From positions 21,207,381-21,271,380 of the forward strand of contig CM046304.1 of NCBI GenBank assembly GCA_025267735.1: a DNA stretch of 64,000 nt, written 5' to 3'. The notes below the pieces were generated by a model, which was given only the letters and a program-made list of their open reading frames with translations, was not told where the DNA came from and did not search any database. Shown one piece after another: positions 1-11,194 of this stretch (position 1 is its first letter; each line of letters opens with the position of its first letter). Both the position numbers and the translations under genes were made by a program. This DNA comes from Mactra quadrangularis. Lineage: Eukaryota > Mollusca > Bivalvia > Venerida > Mactridae.

Positions 1-1030
1 ATTTTTAATATATCTCTTTATGATGCTGCACTCCTGTAACAACTACAAAACTCTAAATTTCAATAGTTTGTGTTTTTATAGGAGCGTGTGGATTTTTCAG
101 GAGCGTGAGTTAAATGTTGCTTATATACGGGATTATTGAAAAAATATCGAGTATTTAAATCAGCGGGGTTAATGTATGCGCTACTGACAGTTACCATTCA
201 CTGTTTTACTTGATATTTATATGCATCATATCTCATTACATATAATATATAACCCGGGTCGGTAGCGCAGTTGGTAGCGCGCCGGGATTTGGATACTCGT
301 GCCCGAGGGGGTGCGGGTTCGAATCCCACCCGGGGAGGTTATACCCTTCCATGAAAATTTGACAATAATGTCGATTTTCCTCCATTGGTTAGATAATGTG
401 GAGAAGTTTCCGGCCTTATGGAAGGGTAGGTAAGTACTGGTTATAGACAAGGGTCCAGGAAAGCTAGGTTAGGTGCGCTGGACGCCGTGAAATGACCTAA
501 ATTGTGTTGATACGGCGTTAAATCCAATAAATAAACATATAATAAACATTGACAATATAATGTTATTTGACGTGATAATAATGAACCAGTCAGTAATAAG
601 TTATTATTATATGCTTTCCAGTGGAATACCGTGATTTATCGGTGAAATAAAAATCGATATTCCACTGTTTTGAAACAATGAAAATAAATTTGTTATTTTT
701 CACTGCTTGGATGCGCCGTTTCGATGAGATATCAGACTTAAACTTTAGAAAAGCCAGTTTGAAGCATATGATAAACAGATTTTTTTTTTCGGTGCAAGAT
801 CTATTTATTTCACTCGTGAGCTAATGATATTATATTTTTCATCCTATATTGCATATATATAAATAGCTCATTCGTGAAATAAAAATCGATCTTACACCGA
901 AATTAACAAATATCCCCTACATATTATTATGTCAATGTATTTGTATATTTCTCAACAGTCAGTGGTGCATATATTTAATGACGAACAAAGGGCTTCGTAG
1001 TATAAGTCAGCAGGCTTAATGTATACTTAC
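1..1030. other. Intron of the REJ-type gene
   Basis: No further exon with convincing splice sites is seen between exon 10 and the left edge. The stretch holds a SINE-A copy (253-545) and otherwise AT-rich sequence. Confidence 0.4.
253..545 (+). mobile_element. SINE family A, full-length copy
   Basis: Starts with a tRNA-like head (A-box-like GGTAGCGCAGTTGGTAGCGC, B-box GGGTTCGAATCCC), then a body with TACCCTTCCATGAAAATTTG, GAGAAGTTTCCGGCCTTATG, GACAAGGGTCCAGGAAAGC and GCGCTGGACGCCGT. It ends in GGCGTTAAATCC plus an (A/T)-rich AATAAATAAA tail. Intronic to the receptor gene and in the opposite orientation. Confidence 0.85.
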
Positions 1031-1201
1031 TGACTACAATTGAAGCACCGGCACCAAGTGTAACTTGTAACTGTCGCTTGTCTCCACTCATTCGACACAA
1101 TGGATCGCTACCTAGAATCGTTATATTGTCGAACCATTGAGAACACGCCATGTCTGATGTTAGACCGAGAACAACGTCAAAGTCCACAGAAAGTATTGTA
1201 C
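1031..1201 (-). CDS. Receptor exon 10: REJ-like module
   Basis: A 171-nt phase 1-1 exon, acceptor TATTACCAG, donor GTAAGT. It encodes 57 residues with the pattern expected at the end of a REJ unit: a Cys and aromatic in ACSQWFDNITILGSDPLCR, then a QLQVTLGAGASIVV strand. LG-S-x-P-x-C and LxVxLGxGA are characteristic of REJ modules of egg-jelly receptors and polycystin-1-like proteins. The gene must continue to the left of the window. Confidence 0.7.
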
Positions 1202-4200
1202 CTGGTAATAAAAACAATTGAATACATTATACATGCCAATGTTTTATAAAATGTCAAAATGGCTAGACAGTATTTTTTTGTTATTACTAACAATGCAAAT
1301 TGGAATATTACACGCATTATACATACAATAGAATAGTTCTAGTACACTTAAGTTCAAAATTAGTTATAGCAAAACCGTTCAATTGCTGATGACTTTTAAG
1401 CCTTAAGGACTTAATCCGGTGATTTGTAAATAACTGTCTTCGAAAATATAGAGGTATAATCATATTGTTGATTATCTTACATGTATTCAAATGTATACAC
1501 AGTAAAGTTCCGCTATTAAAAACAACATCATGCAATTTCGTGACATATTTGGGAGTCCCAAATGCTTTGTTTGAGGAGATAAACGGCTCCTACATGTATA
1601 TAAAGACTGTCTTACTGTAAAGACTACCGAATGTTATGATTCTTGTTGTAATAGTGAATCTTTTCTGCAACAAGAAACTATACACAGTATTTCCCTGATA
1701 TTAAAAATTTGTGGGAACATCAAAGCAAATCAAAGCACTGAAAACACCGAATGAACGATTTATTGAAAGCGAAGAACATATCTAGGACAAACAATGTAGG
1801 AGAATTATAAGGTAGTGTATTTTCACAATAGTAAGATTGTACTCTCAAAGTTGATCTATATTATTATGTCGACAAGACAAGACAAGACATAGCACTGTCG
1901 GACAAAGGGTTTTGAATGAGTAAATAAACACGAAATTACAACAACTTGAAGTAATTAAGGAGGAATTCCCCTTAAATTAGCCAGTTATTTGCCACCGTCT
2001 GCTACTAGCGATTTCGATCGGCTGGAAAATCCTAAATCGATTAATCGGAGAAATCTGTTGGGCTAAGTCAGTCGGACTTTTCGATTATAATCGGTTAGAT
2101 GCCAAAATTTATGTAGCTAAATTCTCGTCATTATCTTATATAACCATGGAAAAACATATCTACTTAAATGAAAAAACAAAAACAAACTGTATTTTACTTG
2201 TCTTTAAGTTTATTTGTTTCAATGGATTGCCGGAAAATGATATAAATATGTTGTTCTTGAACACATTTTTCAAACGAATCGGTCATTTCAGCATGCAGAC
2301 GAAAGTGAATTACCTTCCTTGGATACTGGCTAATTTTCCGCGACGTCGCCGACCATGGAAATCGTAATCGATAATTGTTGCTTAATTTTTTCTAACCGAT
2401 TTCGGTGACGTCAGCGGTAATCGGTACCTCACTATCTGCTACTAAACATTGGGAAACCACATGTAAAAACTCACCAGTTTCGTCAAAGAGTAACTTATTC
2501 TCAACAGGTGCAGGAGCTAACACGAAGAATGTGATATATTTGCACCCTATCACGTGATGACTATTTAGAGACACACAAATATATTTTCTAATGTTTTCTT
2601 CCGGTATTGGTATAACACAAATAACGGAGTCATCGGCTGCCACGTAGTTACCATCCACTTGTTCTTCGTCTGTTATCATGCTTGTGTCGTCTGAATCTTC
2701 AATAATAAACATAAAATTACTTTTCTAATGTTTAGTTCTATAGTCTTGTTTTATTAACTTGTCACAACTTGAATAAATACATGTACGGTCACAGAATGTG
2801 TTATTATTCAACTTCTTTTTAACCATTGAGCCACCGATGCATATTACATGTAATTATTGATGATCTAACTATATATGCGGCGATTTTGAAAATCGGGGAA
2901 ATAGCAAGTTTGATAGGAGTTAAAAAATAATAGAATCAGTGACCGTGTAATCATTTAAGTAATGACAGGTTAATAAAACAGAACTATATAGTTCTACGTG
3001 ATATACAACTTCGGCTAATTGGGTAAACAAAATTGTTTTTCGACGAGTTGTCCTTCCAGATAAATAATTGCACGACATGAAATAGTGCATAAAATAACTT
3101 CTACATTCAAATGGCGCGTCAACTAACTTCTTTCTATATCTCTCGGAAGATTCCACCGGCACTTTTATGAATTGTTATCTTCTAAAACCTCTACACCAAA
3201 ATTGAAAGAAGTGATTATGGCCACATCTACAAGTACTTGTCTAAAACAACTACAATTTATGTCGCACAATAGTATAGTTATTTTCTCAACTGTCAAAACA
3301 TGAATAATTTCACGGTGAATTTGTGTTCTTTGTCTAACACTCGTGATAATGTGAAAGTGTGTATTCAATCACCGTAAAATTATTCAAACTTAAGCAGTTC
3401 AGAAAAATGGGCTAAACTTACTACAATCAAATCTAACATACCTCTTACAATACAAGTAAACTTGTTAGTTATTTCATACAATTTATTTATCTGTATCCCA
3501 CCAGTAGCTCTCAATGTTAGCTGTACAGGCACACTTACAGTTCCATCAATGTCTTGTTCATCAGGGCTTATTTCAGACACACGTAGATCTAAAAAAATAG
3601 CAAAAATAGGAAGAGTAATTGAAACGATGTTTAGAAATTCACGCTGTATCTCAAGATATTGTCAATAATTTTGTCCATCTTAATGTCCTATGACATGCCT
3701 TGATCTCTGGTCTTAAGTTTTTAAGCTAAAGTCATACTACTGCTATTGACTGACAAATGTCCTATCTAATACAGGGATAAAAGCCTTTTTGGGGCTTGGT
3801 TTTAACGCGGTAACAACATACTGTATAAATAAAACCACGGCAGTAAATCAACCTACCAATCTTACCTATAAAGACTGAATTGCTGGATTTAGCCGTTAAA
3901 CAGTTACTAGGTGCACACTTCCGTTAATAACTGACAACTGCCCTATATGATCCTAGAATCCGTGGTAGAAAGGGAAATTGTCGAAGAAAGTATTTTCATG
4001 ACCAAACTCCACGAAAGTATTTTCTGTCCGGGGAACTAATCACTATTGATAAGATATGAAAGTTACAGAAACTTTCAAAGAAATTTAATAAAAGAACGTC
4101 TAACTAATACATATCGCAGATTTAGCACAAAACGGTCGTAACTCATTCTTTTCTTACTATTGAGTTACGACCGTTTTGCGCTAAATCCGCGATAAATGAT

Positions 4201-7200
4201 ATTTACTTGATTCCTCGTATACAGTTAATATTGGTCCAAGTGGATCTATATACTCTGTGCCGACATCTCCTGTTCTTGCACCAATTTCATATTTACCTGA
4301 AAAACAACATTGGTGATCTTGTACTGTAATTGCATTATAATTAATGCGTAAAATGTAATTCCGAAGTGGTTGAAAGGTCATTTGGTAATGTTTAAATTGG
4401 TATAATGTTCATGAAATTTAGTACAAATTCTGTCCGAATAGCAATAAGCTTGAACCTGACAAGACGTTAAGCTACTATGAATCCGGTCTGGTTCCAAGCT
4501 GTTTGCAAAAGGTTTTTATAATAAAAGGGCTAATAATAAAATATGTTTCATTCCTTTGTGTGTCCATCAACTTTACAGTAAAATAGCCAGCTGATGAGGC
4601 TTCTGGCCAATCACTCTCAGTCCAGGTGCATTTTACTTTGTCAATTCTGACGTCGGCAAAATTTATCTAGCTGAGGTATTATACGACCCACAAAAATGTG
4701 TATCCATTTACTCCTGGATAAAACATTAGCAGGTACAATAAAGTTTCAGTAATAGGACCATCACAGTCATGCTATGATCTTAATATAGGAATGGTTTTAA
4801 AACAGAGACATTTTTCTTCTCAAAAGCAAATGGGACTGAAAAATGCCAAACACAGCACAAGTTTGCAATAACCAATGTTTTAATAGCAGAATTTTGCTGT
4901 ACTGTCATGCTTAAGATGCTTAGCGGTAGTTATTCATATATTTTATAGGTATACATTTTGTTCGAACCGGGAACAAATGTATCCCCAAGCTCAGGTCCTA
5001 CCACTGAACCACTACTTCAATACATTTGATACAGAATATGTTAATAACAAAAAACGTAAGTTAGTTCATTAGGCTTCATCGATTTTATTTTCTCGGAAAC
5101 ATATTTTGCTTTGACTTTGTTCATGAAATATTCATGCTTTTAAATGAACGATATGATCATGTGTTCTTTGAAAACTATTCTGTGCGTCATTTTGTCATTC
5201 AAAATTCTATCGATTGTACAGTATAACCTCTCCACCCAAGCAATATCCATTGGAAGGGACTAATGTGTGTAGCTGCTCAGAAGTTGTTGCTCTGCAGATA
5301 TGGCAGAGGTTAAATTTAATTAATATTAGGCCTAAGGCAAATTTCAAAAGCTGTTGTTGTGCAGAGTATTTGCTCCGAAGTGGGCCGCTCTGCATGCAGT
5401 GGTTATACTGTCCGAACAAATTAAAGAAACAGGATGGCAACTTACCGGCTTCGAGAGATCCAGGCATAATTTCCAGTCTTGAAGAGTTAAATATAGTATT
5501 GACAACAAATTGTCCCAAGACTGTCTTTGTCATAGTATACTGAGTTGTTCTCCTTTGAATTTGTAAAATCTGTATATTAGGAGTAAGGAACGCAGCACCG
5601 GTAACAGTTATGTTCTGAAAGTACAATTCTTTGTTTTGTTTGTTGGGTTCAACGCCGTAGCAACACATTGTATTTGTCAAATAACGGCGGTCAGCCAACC
5701 TACTCACTGCTCCTGGAAAGGCTAAATCTCCCTATTTAGCTGTAAACCATGCAACTACTAAGCGCATACTTTCGTCAGTGACTGACAACTGCCCTACATA
5801 ATTAAGAATCATAGGTAGAAGGGAAAATGGCCGTATAAAAAACTTCATGACCAAGCTCCACGAAAGTATGCCCCGCCCGGGAATCGAACCCACGACCCCT
5901 TGATCAGTAAACTTGCGGGCTAACAATTGAGCTAGCCGGGCGGCTATGAAATATAGTATTGAAGAACTTAGGAAGACACTAGCACATGTGTTAGTTGCAG
6001 TGCTAATTCAAAGCGTGTTTAGCTTTCAGCGTTCAATGTTCCAACGCTCTCAGGATGGCACACCCGAACTGTAACCGCAGAATTATTACAATTCAAAGTA
6101 AGACGAATTAATTGCAAGCACATATATATTAAATTTAAGTGCATCAACTAGATATAAAAACTAACTATACGGAAAAGGGTCAATTTTCTTGAACAAAGTA
6201 AACCCGTCCAGCATTGGGGAAATCATTTTGTATAAAATAGGTGTTCCAAGTGCTTTGAGTTAACACGAAAAATATTGCAACCTTTGCTAGCTAGCGAATT
6301 TATAAACTAAAAGAAAGAAAAATAATAATCCAATATCGCTATGTTGAATTGCGATTTTATGCAACAGGTTTAAAAAATCCTAGAAACGCCCTTAGTTGTA
6401 GAGAAGACCTTGGATTCACAACAGAGGACAACCGGTTCATAGCGTAGGTTTTATATTCATATATAATTGAATATGTATTGGATTTAATGCCATGGTGATT
6501 TAACGATGACCAGCGCACCTAACCTAGCTTTCCTGTACCCTTAGCTATATGCCATACATACCTAACGTTCCACAAGGCAGCCAACTTTTGCATATTCCCT
6601 TACCATAGAGGAAAATAAACAATATTGTCAAAGTTTCATGGAAGGGTATTATCGTCCCGATTGAGATTGGAACCTTCACCCATTACCGCCCATTCTCGTA
6701 CCCAGAGGTTATCAAGATTCTTGATCTAACTAGCTAGTATCGAGAATCTTGGTACAAAAATGTAGCCTCTGGGAACGAGAATCCATTCCGCCCTGTGCGC
6801 TACCAACTGCCTTACGGGCCCGGGTTTGAAATATACTCACCACAGTGTTTGTTGTTGGTATTAACATAAGATCTATATCAGTAACTCTAGGAGAGCAAGT
6901 ATCATCATTACCTCCACATACTCCACATCCATCTACTTCTGCCATCGTGTCCTTGTCATCTACATACAAACAATGTATACGAATTGAGTCCATTATTACA
7001 TTTTGAAAGAGATTACCATATACATTGTACAATGTACTTCAAACTGTGATTTTCTAGCTTATAATCTAAACATAGCAGATATTTGTTTTATCTCCACTCC
7101 TATTTACATAGAACTTTTTAACCAAAACCTACTTTACTTTTATGCCTATTAATCATATAACTTATTTACACTCATATTTTTAGCATTTGTATTGTAGTTT

Positions 7201-10200
7201 ACTTATATATTCCCAGCATTTGTGTTATTTGCGCGCAACATGACCAATAAGTGTCAATGCGCCTTAAAACAATATGAAATAAATAAATGGAATCAATGTC
7301 ATCATAATAAAATTTACAGATCGTCCGTGCATATATTAGTGTATAGATATATTGTGTCCCCGTATTGACATGGCACTTCATTAAATCTTGTTAAGATCCT
7401 TTACTAGTTTACATTCCTTAACCTTGAAAGGTGACATATAGGCTATATAGGGTCAAATGAACAGAACATAATTGAACATACATTTATTCACCAAAACTAT
7501 ACAGTTTTAGCGTTAAACAATGATAAACATACAATGATTACATCCCATATCGAAGAGTGCCATGAGAATCGTGTGACATAATAGCCAGTTTCATAAAAAA
7601 AAAAAACAACAATATTTTAGGTTAAATATTATAAAATACTAGATGGGAGCTTGTGCAAGCGCGGGCTTTAGGTAATGACAGTTCTCGAAACTGTTCCTGT
7701 TATTGATTTAATAAAGGGAAATAACCGCTGCGGGGAGTTTGGTCTATTTTTAGTTTTATCTAGAACTATTTTTAGACACAAAAAAACCCACTATTTTTGT
7801 TGATTTTTGGCAGTTTTTGCAAATATCAAGAGGCTTTATCAAAAAAGAATTGTCAACTTGATATGCCGGTATATAGGTGCTCCAGCAACAAACAAAAGAT
7901 TTATTCAAAGCTGCGCCGTTTCTTCCACAAAACAGGAAACTCGCAAATAGTTTTTTAGTTTATCATATTTAATCGACACATCCTCAAATACAATTTCTCA
8001 CAAAGCTCGTTTGCAATCTTTTTACAAATGAATGTCCAAGTGGTATATTTAAATCCGTAAATTGAGCTACGTGCATTACCTTATTTACCTATTGAGTGGA
8101 CAAGTTCATTGTTTAAAGTACATGAACACACATGACCTATTATACGACCTGTTGTATATACATTGTAGTAACATGTATATAAATTATATTTTCAAACTTC
8201 AGAAGTAAATGATTTGAACTTAATATTAACAGCCGTATAAACATAATCTATATTTCGAATCTAGAGTCCCGAAAGGGGGTACGGGTTAGAATCCCACCCG
8301 GGGAAGTTGTACCCTTCCATAAAAATTTAACAATAATGTCAATTTCCCTCGATTAATAAGATATATAGAGAAGTTTCCGGCCTTGTGGAAGGGTATGTGA
8401 GTACTGGTTATAGACAAGGGTCCAGGAAAGCTAGGTTAGGTGCGCTGGACGCCGTTAATATACCTATACAATGTGTTGCTACGGCGCTAAACCTAACAAA
8501 ATAAATGAATAAACATGATCAATTGTGTTGTTTAGGAATACTACACAAAACATATATATTTTAAAACAGACGTACCGTGACATTCACCAAAGCAATCCTT
8601 GAATCTCGACTCTGTACCATTCACGTCATTTTCTAATGGAGCGTCACATTTTTGACACACGTCTTTTCTGAGCGTTATATTACATCCGTTGGTCAAAATA
8701 CAAATGACGTCATCAGGTGTTATGCCAGAGGTTCCACCTGGTAAAGAGAGTGTTTACTTTGTATTTGATTTTAGTAGGCTACAGGTACATGTATATGTAA
8801 ATAACATTTTATAATAGCATACAGTTTTCATCTAGATATCACAAATACATAACATCAATAGAAAAAAGAAGAATTTTATGTTGTCCAATAAAAAAACCAA
8901 TAAAAACGAGATGACCAGTGTTCGAACTCATCCGAGAAATCATCTAGATAAGCATCCTCAAAAAGTTTGAAAAGAATTTAGCCTAAAATGTAACCACTAG
9001 AGTGTTTAGAAACAATTGTGGACGGACGCCGGACATTGAATTTCAACGATCCTAAAAGCTCACCCTGAGCTAGCTCATGTGAACTAAAAATGAAAAGGCT
9101 GAGGCACTGAATTCGTTTGGGTTACAAAGTTAGTATTATTTTTCCATTTAAAAGAAAGGTCTCTTGACTTTGACTCCAGCTAACCAGAAGTTAATGGGGT
9201 AAGTCTCAGTACGATTTAATGGTAGTACATGTATGTTTAAAGTTACTTTTCATGCACATTAATCTTCAAAATGTACTTCACATGCTGGATATAATAACTT
9301 CCAAAACACCACTAATAAGATGTACCACACTCGACTTTGAATCTAGCAAACAGGTTCCGATTTCCGGTCACAGGTCATGTTCTTTCTTAAATGGTTGCAA
9401 TGGTGTCGATTTTTCTCAGTACATGGAGGCGTTGTCGACATCTTGTGGAATAAAAGGGGATTACTTGTAAACAGTACCCACCAAAAGTTTGGAGACATTT
9501 TCACTCTGTAAGCTTACTACATAGGTATTATCAATACTATGATTACCATGTATTTTGAAATTGTCTTCAGTTTTTTTTTGTTATTATCATGGTACTACAC
9601 TGTATTTGTTGTTGAGATTACCAAAGTATGTTACAGAAAAGAACTATATTGAATTTGATTTTGGAGGCTTTGGGATATCAAATGCTAAATCTTATAAATG
9701 GGACGCCCTCAATCATAAACCATATTAAGTATATTAAAAATAGTGGTTCTACGGAAACAATCAATGAAATTTAAAGCTTTTATCAAATTTCATGAGACCA
9801 AACTTTTTTGTTGGGTACCGTATTATATTAGGGACCATGCAAGCAGGTTCAATTAGTGGACCGCCGAACATAATCTAAAAAAATGTTGATAAACGGCGTT
9901 AAATTATAATCCCCTTTATAATAAAATTAGAAAGGACTTTTTGTAAAATACTTACCGTAACATATTTCGTTGCCATCACATTCTGCTAACTGTTCGCCAG
10001 CCTGACATGCTGCATGTATGCCACCTGATAACATTAATAATGACAACATATTGATTATTATTGATTAGTAACATGCGGTCATTACGGACCATTTTCTATT
10101 ACATATTAAGTAAATAATAAACAAATAGACAAAATATTAACAAAAAGGAACAGCGAGAGCTATTACCAAAGCAAAGTATAACGATACAATGATATAATAT

Positions 10201-10692
10201 ACAAATAATGTTTCAAATTTGACTTTCTTTTTGTTTAAGTAATTTTAAGTTGTTTTAATCGATAAATTTATGATTAAGGGTTTAATTTCATAAAATATGT
10301 CCAGCCAAATTAGTGAAATTCTCGTTCCCAGAGTCTAGTAGGATTCTCAATACTAGCCTAGTATTGAGAATCCTACTAGACTCTGGGAACGAGAATGATT
10401 ATTGTGTGATAAAGTCATTAAAGTGACCTTTTAACAGGTAAATCCTACAGAAGCTATTTACACCTATATTAAAATAAGCTTTTACAGTTGTTTATTTTGC
10501 TCAATGTCATAGGCAGGGACCTTGGTTGAATTCGAGCTTTGAACTTCACGAATCCTTAGTGCGTTTTCCACCACTGGATTTCAACTTCTATATCCATCAT
10601 ATCAATTAGAAAATAACAAATTAAAATTAACGAAACTTACATATAAAGCCAAAGGAAATCGCCAAAATCAAAAACAATTCTTTAAAATCCAT
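1031..10692 (-). CDS. REJ-type receptor, 5' part (ten exons, incomplete)
   Basis: Spliced coding region reconstructed from ten minus-strand exons: 10692-10641, 10024-9956, 8737-8576, 6959-6841, 5614-5446, 4296-4207, 3588-3442, 3289-3197, 2696-2475 and 1201-1031. Reading frame is kept across every junction; all junctions are phase 1 except exon 4/5, which is phase 0. The product of about 431 residues so far has a hydrophobic signal peptide (residues 1-18), Cys-rich segments with N-glycosylation sequons, a DCFGECH motif, a CGVCGGN motif (about 104-112), a run of beta-strand-like exons, and a REJ-like segment containing LGSDPLCR and LGAGAS. REJ modules occur in sperm receptors for egg jelly and polycystin-1 family proteins, so a secreted or type-I cell-surface role is inferred. 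The last exon ends in phase 1 with a GTAAGT donor and nothing further is found to the left edge, so the gene continues outside. A transmembrane, GPS or channel part is not visible. Exon 8 is the least certain exon. Confidence 0.72.
2475..2696 (-). CDS. Receptor exon 9
   Basis: A 222-nt phase 1-1 exon, acceptor ATTGAAG, donor GTGAGT. The acidic start (DSDDTSMITDEEQVDGNY) is followed by a beta-rich, cysteine-containing part (SVICVIPIPEENIRKYICVS and IGCKYITFFVLAPAP). It looks like a complete extracellular module; no family assignment is made. Confidence 0.66.
3197..3289 (-). CDS. Receptor exon 8 (probable)
   Basis: Acceptor TTTTGACAG is good; the donor GTGTAG at 3196-3191 is weak but gives a 93-nt phase 1-1 exon that fits both neighbours. 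It encodes VEKITILLCDINCSC followed by FRQVLVDVAIITSFNF. The chain stays open beyond the donor for several codons before a stop, so the exact end is uncertain and the exon could be skipped without a frame change. Confidence 0.45.
3442..3588 (-). CDS. Receptor exon 7
   Basis: A 147-nt phase 1-1 exon with acceptor TTTTTTTAG and donor GTATG. It encodes 49 residues containing RVSEISPDEQDIDG, VSVPVQLTLRATGG and FTCIVR. The amphipathic beta pattern suits an immunoglobulin-like fold, but no family is recognised. Confidence 0.65.
3800..4040 (-). mobile_element. SINE family B, degenerate copy
   Basis: Minus-strand copy: tail AACGCGGTAACAACATAC, body CTGACAACTGCCCTATATGA and CATGACCAAACTCCACGAAA. The tRNA-like head is eroded (only TGTCCGGGGAAC remains). 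Confidence 0.65.
4112..4193. repeat. Short inverted repeat (34-bp arms)
   Basis: TATCGCAGATTTAGCACAAA and following bases at 4112-4145 are mirrored at 4160-4193 (ending TTTGCGCTAAATCCGCGATA) with two or three mismatches and a 14-bp loop. It sits in an intron just downstream of receptor exon 6 and looks like a small foldback element. Confidence 0.7.
4207..4296 (-). CDS. Receptor exon 6
   Basis: A 90-nt phase 1-1 exon, acceptor TTTTTCAG, donor GTAAAT. It encodes 30 residues (GKYEIGARTGDVGTEYIDPL then GPILTVYEES), a beta-strand-like piece that continues exon 5 in frame. Confidence 0.62.
5446..5614 (-). CDS. Receptor exon 5
   Basis: A 169-nt exon (phase 0 in, phase 1 out), acceptor TACTTTCAG, donor GTAAGT. 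It encodes an alternating hydrophobic, beta-rich segment starting NITVTGAAFLTPNIQILQIQ and ending MPGSLEAG. A SINE ends only about a dozen bases upstream of the acceptor (separate entry). No named domain is assigned. Confidence 0.65.
5630..5945 (-). mobile_element. SINE family B, full copy abutting exon 5
   Basis: Minus-strand copy with tRNA-like head (GCTAGCTCAATTGTTAGCCC, B-box GGGTTCGATTCCC), body CATACTTTCGTGGAGC and GGGCAGTTGTCAGTCACTGA, and tail CGCCGTTATTTGACAAATAC, GTTGCTACGGCGTTGAACCC with AACAAACAAAACAAAG. The tail ends about a dozen bases before the exon-5 acceptor, in the same orientation as the gene. Confidence 0.85.
6470..6665 (-). mobile_element. SINE family A, partial copy
   Basis: Minus-strand body fragment: CCAGCGCACCTAACCTAGCT, TTTCATGGAAGGGTAT. 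The tRNA-like head is absent. Confidence 0.65.
6693..6785. repeat. Diverged palindrome of the CTCTGGGAACGAGAAT family
   Basis: ATTCTCGTACCCAGAG at the left and CTCTGGGAACGAGAAT at the right, with TCAAGATTCTTGAT and CTAGCTAGTATCGAGAATCT between. Same ends as the perfect hairpin at 10318-10396. Confidence 0.6.
6841..6959 (-). CDS. Receptor exon 4: CGVCGGN motif
   Basis: Acceptor GTATGTAG and donor GTGAGT give a 119-nt exon entering in phase 1 and leaving in phase 0. It encodes DDKDTMAEVDGCGVCGGNDD followed by TCSPR and a beta-strand-like tail. The DGCGVCGGN(x)TC motif is known from the Cys-rich/spacer boundary of ADAMTS proteins and from many other extracellular proteins; it is not diagnostic of one family. 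Confidence 0.72.
8252..8516 (+). mobile_element. SINE family A, 5'-truncated copy
   Basis: Begins inside the tRNA-like head (GAGTCCCGAAAGGGGGTACG, AATCCCACCCGGGG), then a complete body and the tail ACGGCGCTAAACCTAAC. Intron 3 of the receptor gene. Confidence 0.8.
8576..8737 (-). CDS. Receptor exon 3: Cys-rich
   Basis: A 162-nt phase 1-1 exon with acceptor TTTACCAG and donor GTACGT. It encodes about 54 residues with seven cysteines, sequons NIT and NGT, and ends in DCFGECH. DC.GEC followed by ..CGVCGGN is a recurring motif pair in extracellular metazoan proteins, which supports joining it to exon 4. Confidence 0.7.
9471..9821. mobile_element. TIR element, about 350 bp
   Basis: Left end ACAGTACCCACCAAAAGTTT GGAGAC is matched in inverse by GAGACCAAACTTTTTTGTTG GGTACCG at the right. 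The size and terminal repeats suggest a non-autonomous DNA transposon. Similar ends occur at 41427-41980. A short SINE-A-like tail remnant (ACGGCGTTAAATTATAATCC) lies just to its right. Confidence 0.6.
9956..10024 (-). CDS. Receptor exon 2
   Basis: Acceptor TATCAG and donor GTAAGT bound a 69-nt phase 1-1 exon encoding about 23 residues with three cysteines (GIHAACQAGEQ and CDGNEICYG). The codons at both junctions join in frame to exons 1 and 3. Confidence 0.68.
10318..10396. repeat. Perfect 39-bp-arm hairpin
   Basis: 39 bases starting ATTCTCGTTCCCAGAGTCTA are followed by one base and then their exact reverse complement. Located in intron 1 of the receptor gene. Confidence 0.9.
10641..10692 (-). 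CDS. Receptor exon 1: signal peptide
   Basis: ATG at 10692 starts a 17-codon exon beginning MDFKELFLIL and continuing with hydrophobic residues, followed by a GTAAGT donor. The single leftover base joins exon 2 to make a Cys codon, so the mature chain starts near a C-G-I-H junction. A short signal-peptide exon ending in phase 1 is common for extracellular proteins. Any 5' UTR upstream was not delimited. Confidence 0.68.
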
Positions 10693-11194
10693 GAGCAATA
10701 TTTTCGTTGTTATTTCTTGTAAAACATATTCTAGCTAATTGTGGGATTGAAAGTTGATTTCATAATTGTGATAGGAAACGCTCTTTCAATAATCAATAAT
10801 TCGTCATTAACGTTTGAAATTTCACTCAAACATAATAGTAAACCATGCATAAATTATGATGTTTCTAACGTTGTCACAGAACAGGTAATTCCCCGGAGAT
10901 TTTCATCTCTAATAGACACATAGGCGGGACCAGGTGTGGAATGGTCTGTCGAGCCTTGTGGCCGCTTCCTGAATTTCAAAATCTTAGATTTGTTTTCATT
11001 TACATGTATCAACGCAAAATTAGACAGATCGAAGCTCCCCCCCCCCCAAATAAAAAATCCCAATTCGCCCCGCTAAGGTATGTTTGCAAGTAAAGTTAAT
11101 TAGAATGTATAATGTTATAAACGTACTCAAAGAATTACATCAGAATGGTTAGAAAGGAAAAACAATTTATGCGCGACTTGATTCTTTGCTTTTT

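Noticed and set aside
253..335. Functional tRNA gene at the SINE head
   Set aside because: The A- and B-box-like blocks are part of a dispersed SINE with a conserved body and A-rich tail, and no proper cloverleaf is seen. The same applies to the heads at 5880, 30740, 56062 and 61860.
5214..5543. Plus-strand protein of 109 residues
   Set aside because: Antisense to receptor exon 5 and its flanks; no splice support.
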